NCBI RefSeq assembly: GCF_004102745.1
Contig: NZ_RLII01000019.1
Location: 1-64,000, forward strand
DNA length: 64,000 bases
Direction: 5' to 3'
Source of the DNA: Acetivibrio mesophilus
Lineage (GTDB): Bacteria > Bacillota > Clostridia > Acetivibrionales > Acetivibrionaceae
In this document: in pieces, positions 9,150 through 17,591 of the stretch
Layout: every line of letters begins with the position of its first letter
Numbering within the stretch: the stretch's first letter is position 1
Notes under the pieces: model-generated
Databases searched by the model: none
Told to the model about the DNA's origin: nothing
What the model saw: only the letters and a program-made list of their open reading frames with translations
Program-made: the position numbers and the translations under genes

Positions 9150-9782
9150 TCAATATAAAGTTTTTGATTTTATACCATCCAAAAGTATCTGAAAATATGC
9201 CAAAGCCTGTGCCTTTAAGTCGAAGTCAGGATATCTGATACACCATTCATAGCAAAGGCCCCTTATGGCAATTACAAAATGCCTTATAAGATCCTCAAAA
9301 GATAAAGTAGACTGAAATTCTCCACGCTCAATGCCCCTTTTTAGCACATTGGCAAATATCTGATACAGCTCCCTGTCATATCCCTTGATGGCACCCATGT
9401 CTATGTCATCGGTCAACATTAGTTGATATACAGTTCTCATGCTCTTGTAACCTATGACCTCGGTGAGTGTGTCTGCTATTTTACCGATTAATGCCAATAG
9501 TATTTGGGCCGAAGAAGTATCGTCGGAAAAAGAGTCCAGTACAGACCGATAATCCGTGTCCACTTTACGGACATAATCGGAAATGAAAGCGGCAATCAAG
9601 GCATCCTTAGATTCAAAATATATATAGAAAGTGCCCTTTGCTACTTGGGCCTCCTCTACAATCCTGTCCACTGTGACCTCTTTGAAATTGTACTGATTAA
9701 ACAGCATAGCGGCGGTGGTTAATAGTTTCTGCTTTGTCTTTTCACCTTTGTTACTTTTACGTTTTGCTTGTTCTTTTTTCAA
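9150..9782 (-). CDS. TetR/AcrR family transcriptional regulator
   Basis: 210 aa. The N-terminal TetR helix-turn-helix lies at about residues 14-60 (KQKLLTTAAMLFNQYNFKEV, then VDRIVEEAQVAKGTFYIYF), followed by an all-helical ligand-binding and dimer domain. The start is a TTG preceded by AGAAGGGTG. It is divergent from the decayed gene at 9896-10377, which may once have been its target. Ligand and operator are not identifiable from the sequence. Confidence 0.92.
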   Translation of the reverse strand: MKKEQAKRKSNKGEKTKQKLLTTAAMLFNQYNFKEVTVDRIVEEAQVAKGTFYIYFESKDALIAAFISDYVRKVDTDYRSVLDSFSDDTSSAQILLALIGKIADTLTEVIGYKSMRTVYQLMLTDDIDMGAIKGYDRELYQIFANVLKRGIERGEFQSTLSFEDLIRHFVIAIRGLCYEWCIRYPDFDLKAQALAYFQILLDGIKSKTLY

Positions 9783-9784
9783 AT

Positions 9785-9814
9785 TTTTTCACCCTTCTTA
9801 TTTTCACCCTTCTT
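9785..9814. repeat. Tandem 15-bp repeat at the TetR gene start
   Basis: TTTTCACCCTTCTTA occurs twice back to back (9785-9799, 9800-9814). Read on the minus strand it duplicates the AAGAAGGGTG ribosome-binding segment upstream of the TTG start. It may be a simple slippage duplication. Confidence 0.6.
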
Positions 9815-9895
9815 AGTTGTATTGGCATCCATCATATTGTATAATTCTATTATATAATATGACTATGGTCACAAAAAGTTATTTCTGAATGTTCG

Positions 9896-10377
9896 GAGTA
9901 TATTATTAATTCTGTCAAAGTCAAACTTCAAGGCATCAATCTTGAGCCGGACATGAAAACTTCATTTTACTCCGAAGAATTTACCCAATGGATTCCAGTG
10001 GCAGAAATCAATCTTTACTCTATTTTCTGATGAGTCGGATCAATATCTGCATCATCAAGCAAACTTTTTGGACCGGGTTCCTCCTCAGGTTATAGGAATT
10101 TCAACAGATGTTTTTAAGCCCATTATGGCCATGAAATTCCTATAGCCTTTTAATAGTGACCCGGTCTATACCGACGGTATTACCTTTACAGTCGACGGTA
10201 AAACCATGCATCCGATGGAGGAGGAAGGCACAATCTCCTAAAATATCAGCTTTCTGTACCGGCCAGGAACTGTTCTATGCCATAGAGATCTATATGGATA
10301 CCGGTAGCTGGGAAGAGCTGATTTCCAGCCTGATCACAATTTACTCTGACAAATCCTCTGAACGAGGATTGAGGTAA
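9896..10377 (+). pseudogene. Decayed gene with frameshifts and an internal stop, family not recognised
   Basis: Protein-like sequence continues across three segments. One frame runs 9896-10030 (EYIINSVKVKLQGINLEPDM onward). A shifted frame runs 10023-10232 with a TAG at 10143-10145 inside it (MAMKFL, stop, PFNSDPVYTDGITFTVDG). A third frame runs from about 10233 to 10377 and ends ISSLITIYSDKSSERGLR. The continuous protein-like composition across shifted frames indicates a gene broken by two frameshifts and one stop. I cannot name the family. It lies divergently from the TetR gene. A hairpin element begins at its very end. Confidence 0.45.
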
Positions 10378-10426
10378 GAAAATTTTTCAATAATCGAAAA
10401 ATTCTTTTGAAGATAGGTGATATAAT
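10371..10426. repeat. Hairpin element, copy 1
   Basis: AAGAAAATTTTTC and GAAAAATTCTTTT form an imperfect hairpin with a short loop, followed by TATAAT at 10421-10426. The first 18 bases (AGGTAAGAAAATTTTTCA) are identical to copy 2 at 21239-21296, and the spacing to TATAAT is the same in both. It lies upstream of the cellulosomal esterase gene. Confidence 0.55.
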
Positions 10427-10492
10427 ACCCTTAAAAGATATTACTTCTACGTATTATATATAAAAAACAAACTTTTTTGGGGAGGAGATAAT

Positions 10493-12997
10493 GTGAAGAA
10501 AAGAAAATTAAGTTTTTTTATTAGCATTATTATGATAATAACAATGCTGGGCTGTTTTTTAGATTTACATGTAAATGCAGCTTCAAATGAGTACAAGTTT
10601 GATTTTGGAGGGGGTGCCGTACAACCGGGTTATATAGGGGTTAGCGCTTCTACGGCTTATAGTAAATCAAGGGGCTATGGTTTTAATACTCCTTGGAATA
10701 TGAAGGATGTCACGGCATCAGGCAGCGGTCTTACGAGCGATGCTGTCCAGTTTATGGCATATGGCACAAAAAGTGAAAATACTTTTAATGTAGATCTTGA
10801 TAATGGTCTATATGAGGTAAAAGTCATTTTGGGAAATACTTCGAGGGCAAGTGTGGCAGCAGAAGGTGTATATCAAATAATAAACATGACGGGAAACTGT
10901 GCAACAGACAAGTTTCAAATCCCTATTACCGATGGACAGTTAAACATACTGGTAACTGCGGGAAAAGAAGGTACTGCATTTACCCTTAGTGCTCTTGAAA
11001 TAAAAAAGATATCGAATGTTCCTGTAACAAATAGAACGATATATATTGGAGGAGATTCAACAGTTTGCAACTATTATCCCCTGGATGGAAGTGCTCAGGC
11101 CGGTTGGGGACAGATGTTGTCTAAATTTGTTGATACCAACACTTTTCAAATTAGAAATATGGCTTCATCGGGCCAGATTGCAAGAGGTTTTAGAGATGAT
11201 GGTCAATTTGAAGCAATAATGAAATACCTTAAGCCCGGCGACATATTCATATTACAATTGGGCATAAATGATACTAATTCTAAAAACTCAACAACTGAAG
11301 CGCAATTCAAAGAAATTATGACTGATATGGTTGTAAAGGCTAAGGCTACCGGTGCAACTATGGTATTGTCAACACCTCAAGGAAGGGCAACGGACTTTAA
11401 TTCATCAAATGTACATGATTCCCAAAATAGATGGTATAGAAGGGCTACTATAGAGGTGGCTAAAGAACAGGGTGTTCGACTAGTCGACCTTAATGTCTTA
11501 AGCTCGAAGTATTTTACATCAATAGGGAAAGATGCGACGATTGCACTATATATGCCGGATGACAGCTTGCATCCCAACCGTGAGGGAGCTACTCAGCTTG
11601 CCCGTATTGTAGCTGAGGATTTGGCAGATCTTTTTAAAGCACCCGTTGTGACGCCGACAAGCACGCCTACGGCCACTCCTACAAACACTCCAAAAAGCTA
11701 TCTTTATGGCGATGTTAACGGTAGTGGAACTGTAGACTCTACAGACTGTACCTGGATGAAAAGGTATTTATTAAAGCAAGTAAAGTCATTTCCAATCGAA
11801 AATGGAACTATAGTGGCTGATTTAAACGGAAATGGTACAGTAGATTCAATAGATTATACACTACTAAAAAGATTCGTATTAAAAATTATTAAAGAATTTC
11901 CGGTAGAAAAGCAAAAAAACGAATCGGTAATATATCAGGCTGAAGATGCGATAATATCTCAGGCTTTGTTGGAAACCATTAATGCAGGCTATACAGGAGA
12001 TTCATATGTGAATTATTACAATGAAATTGGCGGATATATTGAGTGGAATGTTAATGCACCTTCTTCAGGAGCATTTGCCCTTACATTTAGATTCGCAAAC
12101 GGCACAACAGTTAATAGACCTATGGAGATAAAAGTTAACGGAAATATTATTAAGTCAAGTATGGATTTTATTTCAACAGGGGCATGGACTAGTTGGATTG
12201 AAACAAGTGTAGTGGTAAAACTTGAACAAGGAAATAATGTTATCAGAGCGACAGCTATTACATCCGACGGAGGACCGAATGTTGACTATCTTAAAGTATC
12301 CCCGTCAACAGAACCGGCTGTGACACCTGAACCGACGCCTGAAGGGAAAATTACGATTTACATAGCCAGCGATTCTACTGCACAGACATATAGGGCATCC
12401 TATGCACCGCAAGCCGGATGGGGACAGTTTTTAGGTCAATATTTTACTTCAAATATTGTAGTTGACAATAGGGCAATTGCAGGAAGAAGTTCTAAGAGTT
12501 TTGTTATTGAGGGAAGACTAGACGAAATTTTAAATGTAATTAAGCCCGGCGACTATTTATTCATTCAGTTTGGCCATAATGACGCAACCATAACTAACCC
12601 CGATCGCTATGCGGCACCATATACGACATATAAGGAGTATCTTGGCAAATACGTAGACGGAGCACGCCAGAAGGGGGCTATACCGATATTAATTACTCCC
12701 GTGGCAAGGCTTAATTATAAAAACAATAGCTTTGTTAATGATTTTCCTGATTATTGCATAGCTATGAAGCAAGTAGCCGAAGAAAAAAATGTAAAGCTCA
12801 TTGATCTGATGACAAAGAGCTTAAATTACTATACTTCGATAGGCTATAATGAAACATACAAGCTTTTTATGGTCTCTGTAAATAATACAGATTATACGCA
12901 CTTTACAGAAAAGGGAGCTGAGCAGATTGCCAGGCTAGTGTCGCAAGGTGTTAAAGAAATAAATTTGGATATCTCTAAGTATTTAAAGGCCAACTAA
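10493..12997 (+). CDS. Cellulosomal two-headed SGNH carbohydrate esterase (CE12-dockerin-CBM35-CE12)
   Basis: 834 aa secreted enzyme. The order is: signal peptide (1-29, ending VNAAS); a beta-sandwich N-terminal domain (about 32-175); a first SGNH esterase (about 180-385) with GGDSTVCNYY, GINDTN and DDSLHPN; a Thr/Pro linker; a type I dockerin (about 403-470) with two Ca-binding repeats (GDVNGSGTVDSTDCTWMKRY and ADLNGNGTVDSIDYTLLKRF); a CBM35/CBM6-type module (about 478-605, YQAEDAIISQ); a linker; and a second SGNH esterase (about 617-834) with ASDSTAQTYR, GHNDAT and DYTHFTE. CE12 enzymes remove acetyl groups from pectin (rhamnogalacturonan) or xylan. The start is GTG, since ATG at 10491 is followed at once by TGA; a GGGGAGGAG site precedes it. 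The dockerin ties it to a scaffoldin. Confidence 0.93.
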   Translation: MKKRKLSFFISIIMIITMLGCFLDLHVNAASNEYKFDFGGGAVQPGYIGVSASTAYSKSRGYGFNTPWNMKDVTASGSGLTSDAVQFMAYGTKSENTFNVDLDNGLYEVKVILGNTSRASVAAEGVYQIINMTGNCATDKFQIPITDGQLNILVTAGKEGTAFTLSALEIKKISNVPVTNRTIYIGGDSTVCNYYPLDGSAQAGWGQMLSKFVDTNTFQIRNMASSGQIARGFRDDGQFEAIMKYLKPGDIFILQLGINDTNSKNSTTEAQFKEIMTDMVVKAKATGATMVLSTPQGRATDFNSSNVHDSQNRWYRRATIEVAKEQGVRLVDLNVLSSKYFTSIGKDATIALYMPDDSLHPNREGATQLARIVAEDLADLFKAPVVTPTSTPTATPTNTPKSYLYGDVNGSGTVDSTDCTWMKRYLLKQVKSFPIENGTIVADLNGNGTVDSIDYTLLKRFVLKIIKEFPVEKQKNESVIYQAEDAIISQALLETINAGYTGDSYVNYYNEIGGYIEWNVNAPSSGAFALTFRFANGTTVNRPMEIKVNGNIIKSSMDFISTGAWTSWIETSVVVKLEQGNNVIRATAITSDGGPNVDYLKVSPSTEPAVTPEPTPEGKITIYIASDSTAQTYRASYAPQAGWGQFLGQYFTSNIVVDNRAIAGRSSKSFVIEGRLDEILNVIKPGDYLFIQFGHNDATITNPDRYAAPYTTYKEYLGKYVDGARQKGAIPILITPVARLNYKNNSFVNDFPDYCIAMKQVAEEKNVKLIDLMTKSLNYYTSIGYNETYKLFMVSVNNTDYTHFTEKGAEQIARLVSQGVKEINLDISKYLKAN

Positions 12998-13163
12998 CTA
13001 ATAATTAATAGAGCAAAATACGGAGCAATTAAAAATAATTCTACATACGAAGACTTTTCTTTTGAGCAATGTGTTATAATAAAATAATTATAGAAGTGAT
13101 AAAGTTGATTGGTGGTATGGGACGCAAAACGTCTGTATTGGAGTTAAGGAGGTACTAAGCAAA

Positions 13164-13652
13164 ATGATAATTGTTTATGAATCGAAAACAGGTTTTACGA
13201 AGAAGTATGCCGATATGCTTGCGAAAAATACGAAATTAAAAGCCTATCGGGTAAAGGAGCTTCCAAAAGATATTAAGGATGAAGAAATCATATTTCTTGG
13301 TTGGATAAAAGCCGGCAAGATACAGGGCCTTGGCAAGGTGAGAAAGTATAATATCAAGGCTGTTTGCGCATCAGGTACTGCACCACATGCAGAGCCCAAT
13401 GAAGAAACTGTTGTGGCAAATAACAAAATAGAAAGTATACCGTTTTTTTATTTGCGCGGTGGTTGTCTGCCTTTAAAAGAGCTTACGGGTATGGATAAAA
13501 TCTTGATGTCCATGTTTTTAAAGATACTTAAAAGTCGAAAAGAAAAAGATGGAAAAATAGAAGGGACTATCTCAAACATTGTAAACGGTTTTGATGGTGT
13601 GAGAGAGGAAAACCTTGAGCCTGTAGTCCAATGGATAAGCAAAAACAAGTAA
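13164..13652 (+). CDS. Flavodoxin domain-containing protein
   Basis: 162 aa soluble protein. The N-terminal MIIVYESKTGFTKKYADMLA is a flavodoxin phosphate-binding loop (T/S-x-T-G-x-T), as in the Flavodoxin_5 group that includes HemG-like protoporphyrinogen oxidases. The next strand-loop, IIFLGWIKAGKIQGLGKV, corresponds to the second FMN loop. It probably binds FMN and carries electrons; a haem role is not supported because no haem genes are adjacent. AAGGAGG upstream fits the ATG. A strong terminator follows at once. Confidence 0.8.
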   Translation: MIIVYESKTGFTKKYADMLAKNTKLKAYRVKELPKDIKDEEIIFLGWIKAGKIQGLGKVRKYNIKAVCASGTAPHAEPNEETVVANNKIESIPFFYLRGGCLPLKELTGMDKILMSMFLKILKSRKEKDGKIEGTISNIVNGFDGVREENLEPVVQWISKNK

Positions 13653-13669
13653 TTGAAATCAAATTCATA

Positions 13670-13721
13670 AAAAAGCCCACCTTGACCCTATGCTTAATGT
13701 AGGAGCAAAGGTGGGCTTTAA
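13670..13721 (+). terminator. Intrinsic terminator
   Basis: AAAGCCCACCTT and AAGGTGGGCTTT form a long stem after the flavodoxin gene. The T tract is short on the plus strand and an A run precedes the stem, so it may work in both directions. Confidence 0.75.
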
Positions 13722-13751
13722 GATACGATACAATGCCTTGTGAAATCCAAT

Positions 13752-13779
13752 TTGACAGTTTACATTTCAGTTATATTAT
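13752..13779 (+). promoter_or_regulatory. Sigma-A promoter for the aminotransferase gene
   Basis: TTGACA at 13752-13757 and TATTAT at 13774-13779 are separated by 16 bases. The start ATG is at 13823. Confidence 0.65.
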
Positions 13780-13822
13780 GATAGCATTTGATAAATTAAT
13801 TTTGAAAGGGGTGCAGTTAACA

Positions 13823-15004
13823 ATGAATATTCAATTTGCAGATAGGATGGGTAATGTTCAAAAATCATTTATTAGAGAGATTCTCAAAGTAACTGTTAAT
13901 CCACAAGTAATATCCTTTGCAGGGGGACTTCCTAATCCGGCTTCGTTTCCGGTTGAAGAAGTTCAAAAAGCTACTCAAAAGGTTTTAAATGATGATGGCA
14001 ATAATGTACTCCAATATAGCACTACAGAGGGGTATTTGCCACTTAGACAATATATTGCCCAAAGGTATTTGAAGAAGAAGGGGCTAATTATAGACCCGGA
14101 TGAAATATTAATCACTAATGGTTCGCAACAAGGACTTGATTTAATCGGTAAGATTCTTCTTAATAAGAATGATGATATCCTCTTGGAAGAACCTGGATAT
14201 CTGGGTGCAATTCAAGCACTTTCAATTTTTGAACCCAAATTTCATACTGTTCCCTTGCTTGATGATGGAATAGACATTAATTCATTAGAAGAAGTCTTAA
14301 AAAGATGTACTCCTAAGTTGTTCTATGCCGTTCCTAATTTTCAAAATCCATCTGGAATTACATATTCCGCACAAAATAGAGAGAGCGTAGCTAATATATT
14401 AAAGAACACTAATGCAATTTTTGTTGAAGATGACCCATATGGAGAACTAAGATTTATTGGTGAAGATGTACCATCGATGAAGACCTATCTAGGGGATAAT
14501 GCAATTCTTTTGGGATCTTTTTCGAAAATCATAGCACCGGGAATGCGCCTTGGCTGGATATGTGCCAAACGTGAAATAATGGAGAAACTGATAATTGCAA
14601 AGCAGGCTTCGGATTTGCACACAAACTATTTTTCTCAAAGGGTTGCTTATCAGTATTTAATTGATAATGATATTGATAATCATATTAAAAAGATTACGGA
14701 ATTATACAAGAAACAAAGAGATTGCATGGTTTCAATGATTGAAAAATATTTTCCGGAAGAAGTTAAAAGCACAAAGCCGGAAGGCGGAATGTTCTTATGG
14801 GCAACTTTGCCTCAAGGATTTTCATCATTGGAATTATTCGACATAGCATCAAAGCAGAATGTTGCCTTTGTTCCGGGTGACCCCTTTTATATTAACAAGA
14901 AAGGAACAAATACACTGAGGTTAAATTACACAAATTCTACAGAGGACAAGATAGAAGAAGGAATAAAACGGTTGTCGGAAGCTATAATAGGACTTATAAA
15001 ATAA
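13823..15004 (+). CDS. PLP-dependent aminotransferase, class I/II (LysN/2-aminoadipate type)
   Basis: 393 aa. Fold type I aminotransferase of the subgroup that includes 2-aminoadipate aminotransferase and the MocR C-terminal domain. Visible landmarks are SFAGGLPNPASFP near the N-terminus, ITNGSQQGLDLIGK (PLP phosphate loop), YAVPNFQNPSG, EDDPYGELRF (Asp and Tyr contacting PLP) and LGSFSKIIAPGMRLGW with the Schiff-base Lys. The reading frame extends 30 codons upstream, but the AAAGGGGTG site and the promoter at 13752-13779 put the start at 13823. It acts on an amino acid/2-oxo acid pair, perhaps branched-chain, aromatic or aminoadipate. Single-gene unit. Confidence 0.9.
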   Translation: MNIQFADRMGNVQKSFIREILKVTVNPQVISFAGGLPNPASFPVEEVQKATQKVLNDDGNNVLQYSTTEGYLPLRQYIAQRYLKKKGLIIDPDEILITNGSQQGLDLIGKILLNKNDDILLEEPGYLGAIQALSIFEPKFHTVPLLDDGIDINSLEEVLKRCTPKLFYAVPNFQNPSGITYSAQNRESVANILKNTNAIFVEDDPYGELRFIGEDVPSMKTYLGDNAILLGSFSKIIAPGMRLGWICAKREIMEKLIIAKQASDLHTNYFSQRVAYQYLIDNDIDNHIKKITELYKKQRDCMVSMIEKYFPEEVKSTKPEGGMFLWATLPQGFSSLELFDIASKQNVAFVPGDPFYINKKGTNTLRLNYTNSTEDKIEEGIKRLSEAIIGLIK

Positions 15005-15021
15005 TTTTGCGATAAGGTGGA

Positions 15022-15081
15022 TTGACAAATTGGTCTATTCGATATAGACTAACAATGTATAGTCGATATTGAATAGACCAA
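15022..15081 (+). promoter_or_regulatory. Promoter with overlapping 22-bp-arm palindromic operator
   Basis: TTGACA (15022-15027) is followed after 17 bases by TAGACT (15045-15050). A dyad overlaps the spacer, the -10 box and the start region: left arm 15030-15051 (TTGGTCTATTCGATAT...) and right arm 15060-15081 (...ATATTGAATAGACCAA). The arms match at 20 of 22 positions. The position fits a repressor operator for the BlaR1-type gene; the transcript would also be able to fold. Confidence 0.75.
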
Positions 15082-15093
15082 GGAGGCATAACA

Positions 15094-17289
15094 ATGCGGG
15101 AACTATTTCCTACTGTTTTAAATATGAGCCTTACGGCAAGCTATGTAATTCTTTGCGTGATGCTTATGAGACTGCTACTTAAAAAAGCTCCAAAAGTCAT
15201 ATCCTATGCTTTATGGGTTGTGGTGGCTTTTCGTCTTGTAATTCCATTTTCCTTTGAAAGTATGTTTAGTCTTATACCTTGGAGAACGAATATTGTGCCA
15301 ATTCAACATGAGGTAATCTATTACCAAAGTCCTCAGGTTAATAGCGGGCAAGATGCATTAGATTCATTTGTAAATAAATCACCCTCTGCCCAGTCCCCCT
15401 TTGATTCCTACGTTGATGCAAGTGTAAATATGGTTGAGACAAGTGCAAATATATTGGAAAACTCCATGGAGATAGGGACATACATATGGCTCTTGGGAAT
15501 AATGGCATTACTTATTTATAGTTTAACATCCTTCGTAAAATTAAAAATGCAGCTTAAAAGTGCTCAGCTAATAGAGAAGAATATCTATGAGGCGAAGAAT
15601 TTAAAAACACCCTTTGTGATTGGTTTGATAAGACCAAAGATATATTTACCGGTTGGACTTGATGACACTGAAAGAAGCTATATTTTGCTGCATGAGCAAA
15701 CCCATATCAATCGAAAAGACCACATAATAAAAATATTAGCTTTCTTAATATTATCAATACATTGGTTTAATCCTCTTGTATGGATTGCGTTTAGGTTAAT
15801 GAATACAGACATGGAATTGTCCTGTGATGAAAGAGTATTGAAACAAATGGGGGAAAATATTAAAAAGCCTTATGCCAGCTCATTATTGTCGCTTGCAACC
15901 GGAAGGCATATCTTAAATGGCAGTACCCTGGCTTTTGGCGAGGGAAATGTAAAAGGAAGGATTAAAAATGTGTTAAATTACAAGAAGTTGCCCTATTGGG
16001 TGATTGCTGCATCGGTGGTGACTGTAATTGTAGTAGGAATTGCACTGGTTGCAAACCCTAAGCCGGGCCAATCCGTTCAACCGCAAAAAGATGAAGATAA
16101 TTTGACAAAAAGTCTTTCCGGTACAAGGGTGCAAATTGAGTTCCTCTCCGACATGATTGGTTTTAAGTCGGCAGGCAAGTTTGTGACAGACGACTCAAAA
16201 ATATTTGCATTCATCGATTCAACCCTTAGAGACAGTCTAACACCTGCAAAAGAAGATGATTTGGAAAACAATCATACTAATCACTATGCACTAAAATTAT
16301 CTGATGGGGCAGGGGAATATAAATATGAACTTTACTACGATACGCTGTATAATAAAGCTTATATTGCAAAAGATGAAGGCCTATATGAAGCAAGTACAGA
16401 TTTTGCGCGTTATATTGATTCATTCCTGGAGAATTCAAATATTAACATCTATATAGATAACGCCGATGCTGTGGCGCTGTTTCAGAAATATGGATGGACC
16501 CTTGACTATCAGATTGGCGTAATGGAAAACAAGCTCAACAACATAAAGACATTGTCCGGTTTTAATCCAAATGAATATTATTTTGCTTATAACAATGAAC
16601 TTTCAAAAGATATTGGGCTTGATATGAGCGAATATTCAAACGATTCAAACATTGATGTTGAAATATACAGGATTCATGAAAGTATGCCCAAGGAGTTTTA
16701 TCCTATACAGGATTGCAGGGGTATTGTTGTGAAGAGCAGAGGCAAAATAATCGGTGCATTCATCAGTGCCGGACGTCACAGCACTTTTAACGCCTGCAGT
16801 CTGAAAGGAAATAACTTTGAAAAAGTAACAGGGCAAACCATTAACCAATGGCTTAGGAAGATGGCTCAGCCTGATGACTTTGATATAAGCCTATCCAAAT
16901 TGGAGCCGGAACAGGTTATTGAAGAATATTTCAAAGCGTTGAATAAAAAGGATGCTGAGGCAGCAAAAAGTTGTATCTCTAGAAAAACTCTACTGGATAA
17001 TTTAACATCAAATATTGAGAACAGTGAATTGTTTAATGAGGGCCTAGAATTGCCGTTAACCGGTGCCGGAATTCGTCCTAAATCAACCTTTGAGAATCTG
17101 AAAACTGCAAAATTGTTGAAAGTCGAGCTAACTAATGAGCCCGATGAATATACTAAAATTTTTACAGTAACAGTAGAACTTAAATACAATAAAGATGCAG
17201 TAATTAGTAGTGGGAAGCAACATTGGGATTGCCACATGGTTTATGAAACTCCACAGACTGGCTGGAAAATTGAAAGCTTTGGACATTAA
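15094..17289 (+). CDS. BlaR1-type M56 metallopeptidase receptor with DUF4830/DUF4829-like tail
   Basis: 731 aa membrane protein. The N-terminal half is M56/BlaR1-like, with hydrophobic spans at about 7-25, 35-52, 128-148 and, after the protease, about 305-325. The zinc motif HEQTH and the following HWFNPLVW...ELSCDERVL give the gluzincin signature of BlaR1/MecR1. No penicillin-binding sensor follows. Instead the extracytoplasmic C-terminus carries one domain resembling DUF4830 (about 450-585, IYIDNADAVALFQKYGW) and a second of DUF4829/SnoaL type (about 600-731, EPEQVIEEYFKALNKKDAEA). In beta-lactam systems BlaR1 cleaves the BlaI repressor, but no blaI gene is adjacent. A start ATG follows AAGGAGG. 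Confidence 0.88.
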   Translation: MRELFPTVLNMSLTASYVILCVMLMRLLLKKAPKVISYALWVVVAFRLVIPFSFESMFSLIPWRTNIVPIQHEVIYYQSPQVNSGQDALDSFVNKSPSAQSPFDSYVDASVNMVETSANILENSMEIGTYIWLLGIMALLIYSLTSFVKLKMQLKSAQLIEKNIYEAKNLKTPFVIGLIRPKIYLPVGLDDTERSYILLHEQTHINRKDHIIKILAFLILSIHWFNPLVWIAFRLMNTDMELSCDERVLKQMGENIKKPYASSLLSLATGRHILNGSTLAFGEGNVKGRIKNVLNYKKLPYWVIAASVVTVIVVGIALVANPKPGQSVQPQKDEDNLTKSLSGTRVQIEFLSDMIGFKSAGKFVTDDSKIFAFIDSTLRDSLTPAKEDDLENNHTNHYALKLSDGAGEYKYELYYDTLYNKAYIAKDEGLYEASTDFARYIDSFLENSNINIYIDNADAVALFQKYGWTLDYQIGVMENKLNNIKTLSGFNPNEYYFAYNNELSKDIGLDMSEYSNDSNIDVEIYRIHESMPKEFYPIQDCRGIVVKSRGKIIGAFISAGRHSTFNACSLKGNNFEKVTGQTINQWLRKMAQPDDFDISLSKLEPEQVIEEYFKALNKKDAEAAKSCISRKTLLDNLTSNIENSELFNEGLELPLTGAGIRPKSTFENLKTAKLLKVELTNEPDEYTKIFTVTVELKYNKDAVISSGKQHWDCHMVYETPQTGWKIESFGH

Positions 17290-17331
17290 ACACTAGAATA
17301 TATCGGGGGTTTGATTTTAGCTAATTACCAT

Positions 17332-17360
17332 TTGACAATATTGGTGGAGTTTGATAATAT
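17332..17360 (+). promoter_or_regulatory. Sigma-A promoter of the ABC exporter operon
   Basis: TTGACA (17332-17337), 17-base spacer, TAATAT (17355-17360). Predicted transcription start is near 17367, giving a leader of about 225 bases before the first ABC gene. Confidence 0.75.
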
Positions 17361-17378
17361 ATTCTAATCGTATTTGTC

Positions 17379-17575
17379 TACTACTGTGGTTTTATAGTAG
17401 CATTAGTACATATATCTAGCCATTGATTAGAAATAGAAGTAAGCGGAAGTTTAGAAGACATAATTGGTAGTGAAAAGAATATAAAATAATATGATTTTAG
17501 AATTGCAATAGATGCAGAAAACGAGTAGTGTTTATCACGTAAATTCAGTTGATGAACAATACTCATTTTTTAATG
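17379..17575 (+). promoter_or_regulatory. Leader RNA with terminator-like hairpin (attenuator candidate)
   Basis: In the leader, GAGTAGTGTTTATCA (from about 17523) and TGATGAACAATACTC form a stem followed by ATTTTTTAA, an intrinsic-terminator shape just before the ribosome site. An upstream hairpin (CTACTA at 17379 with TAGTAG at 17396-17401) contains ACTACT, which could instead pair with AGTAGT of the terminator stem. A 27-codon reading frame starts at 17512, runs through the hairpin and its TGA overlaps the ABC gene ATG, but it has no clear ribosome site. Confidence 0.5.
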
Positions 17576-17591
17576 GAGGGATTGATGTAAT

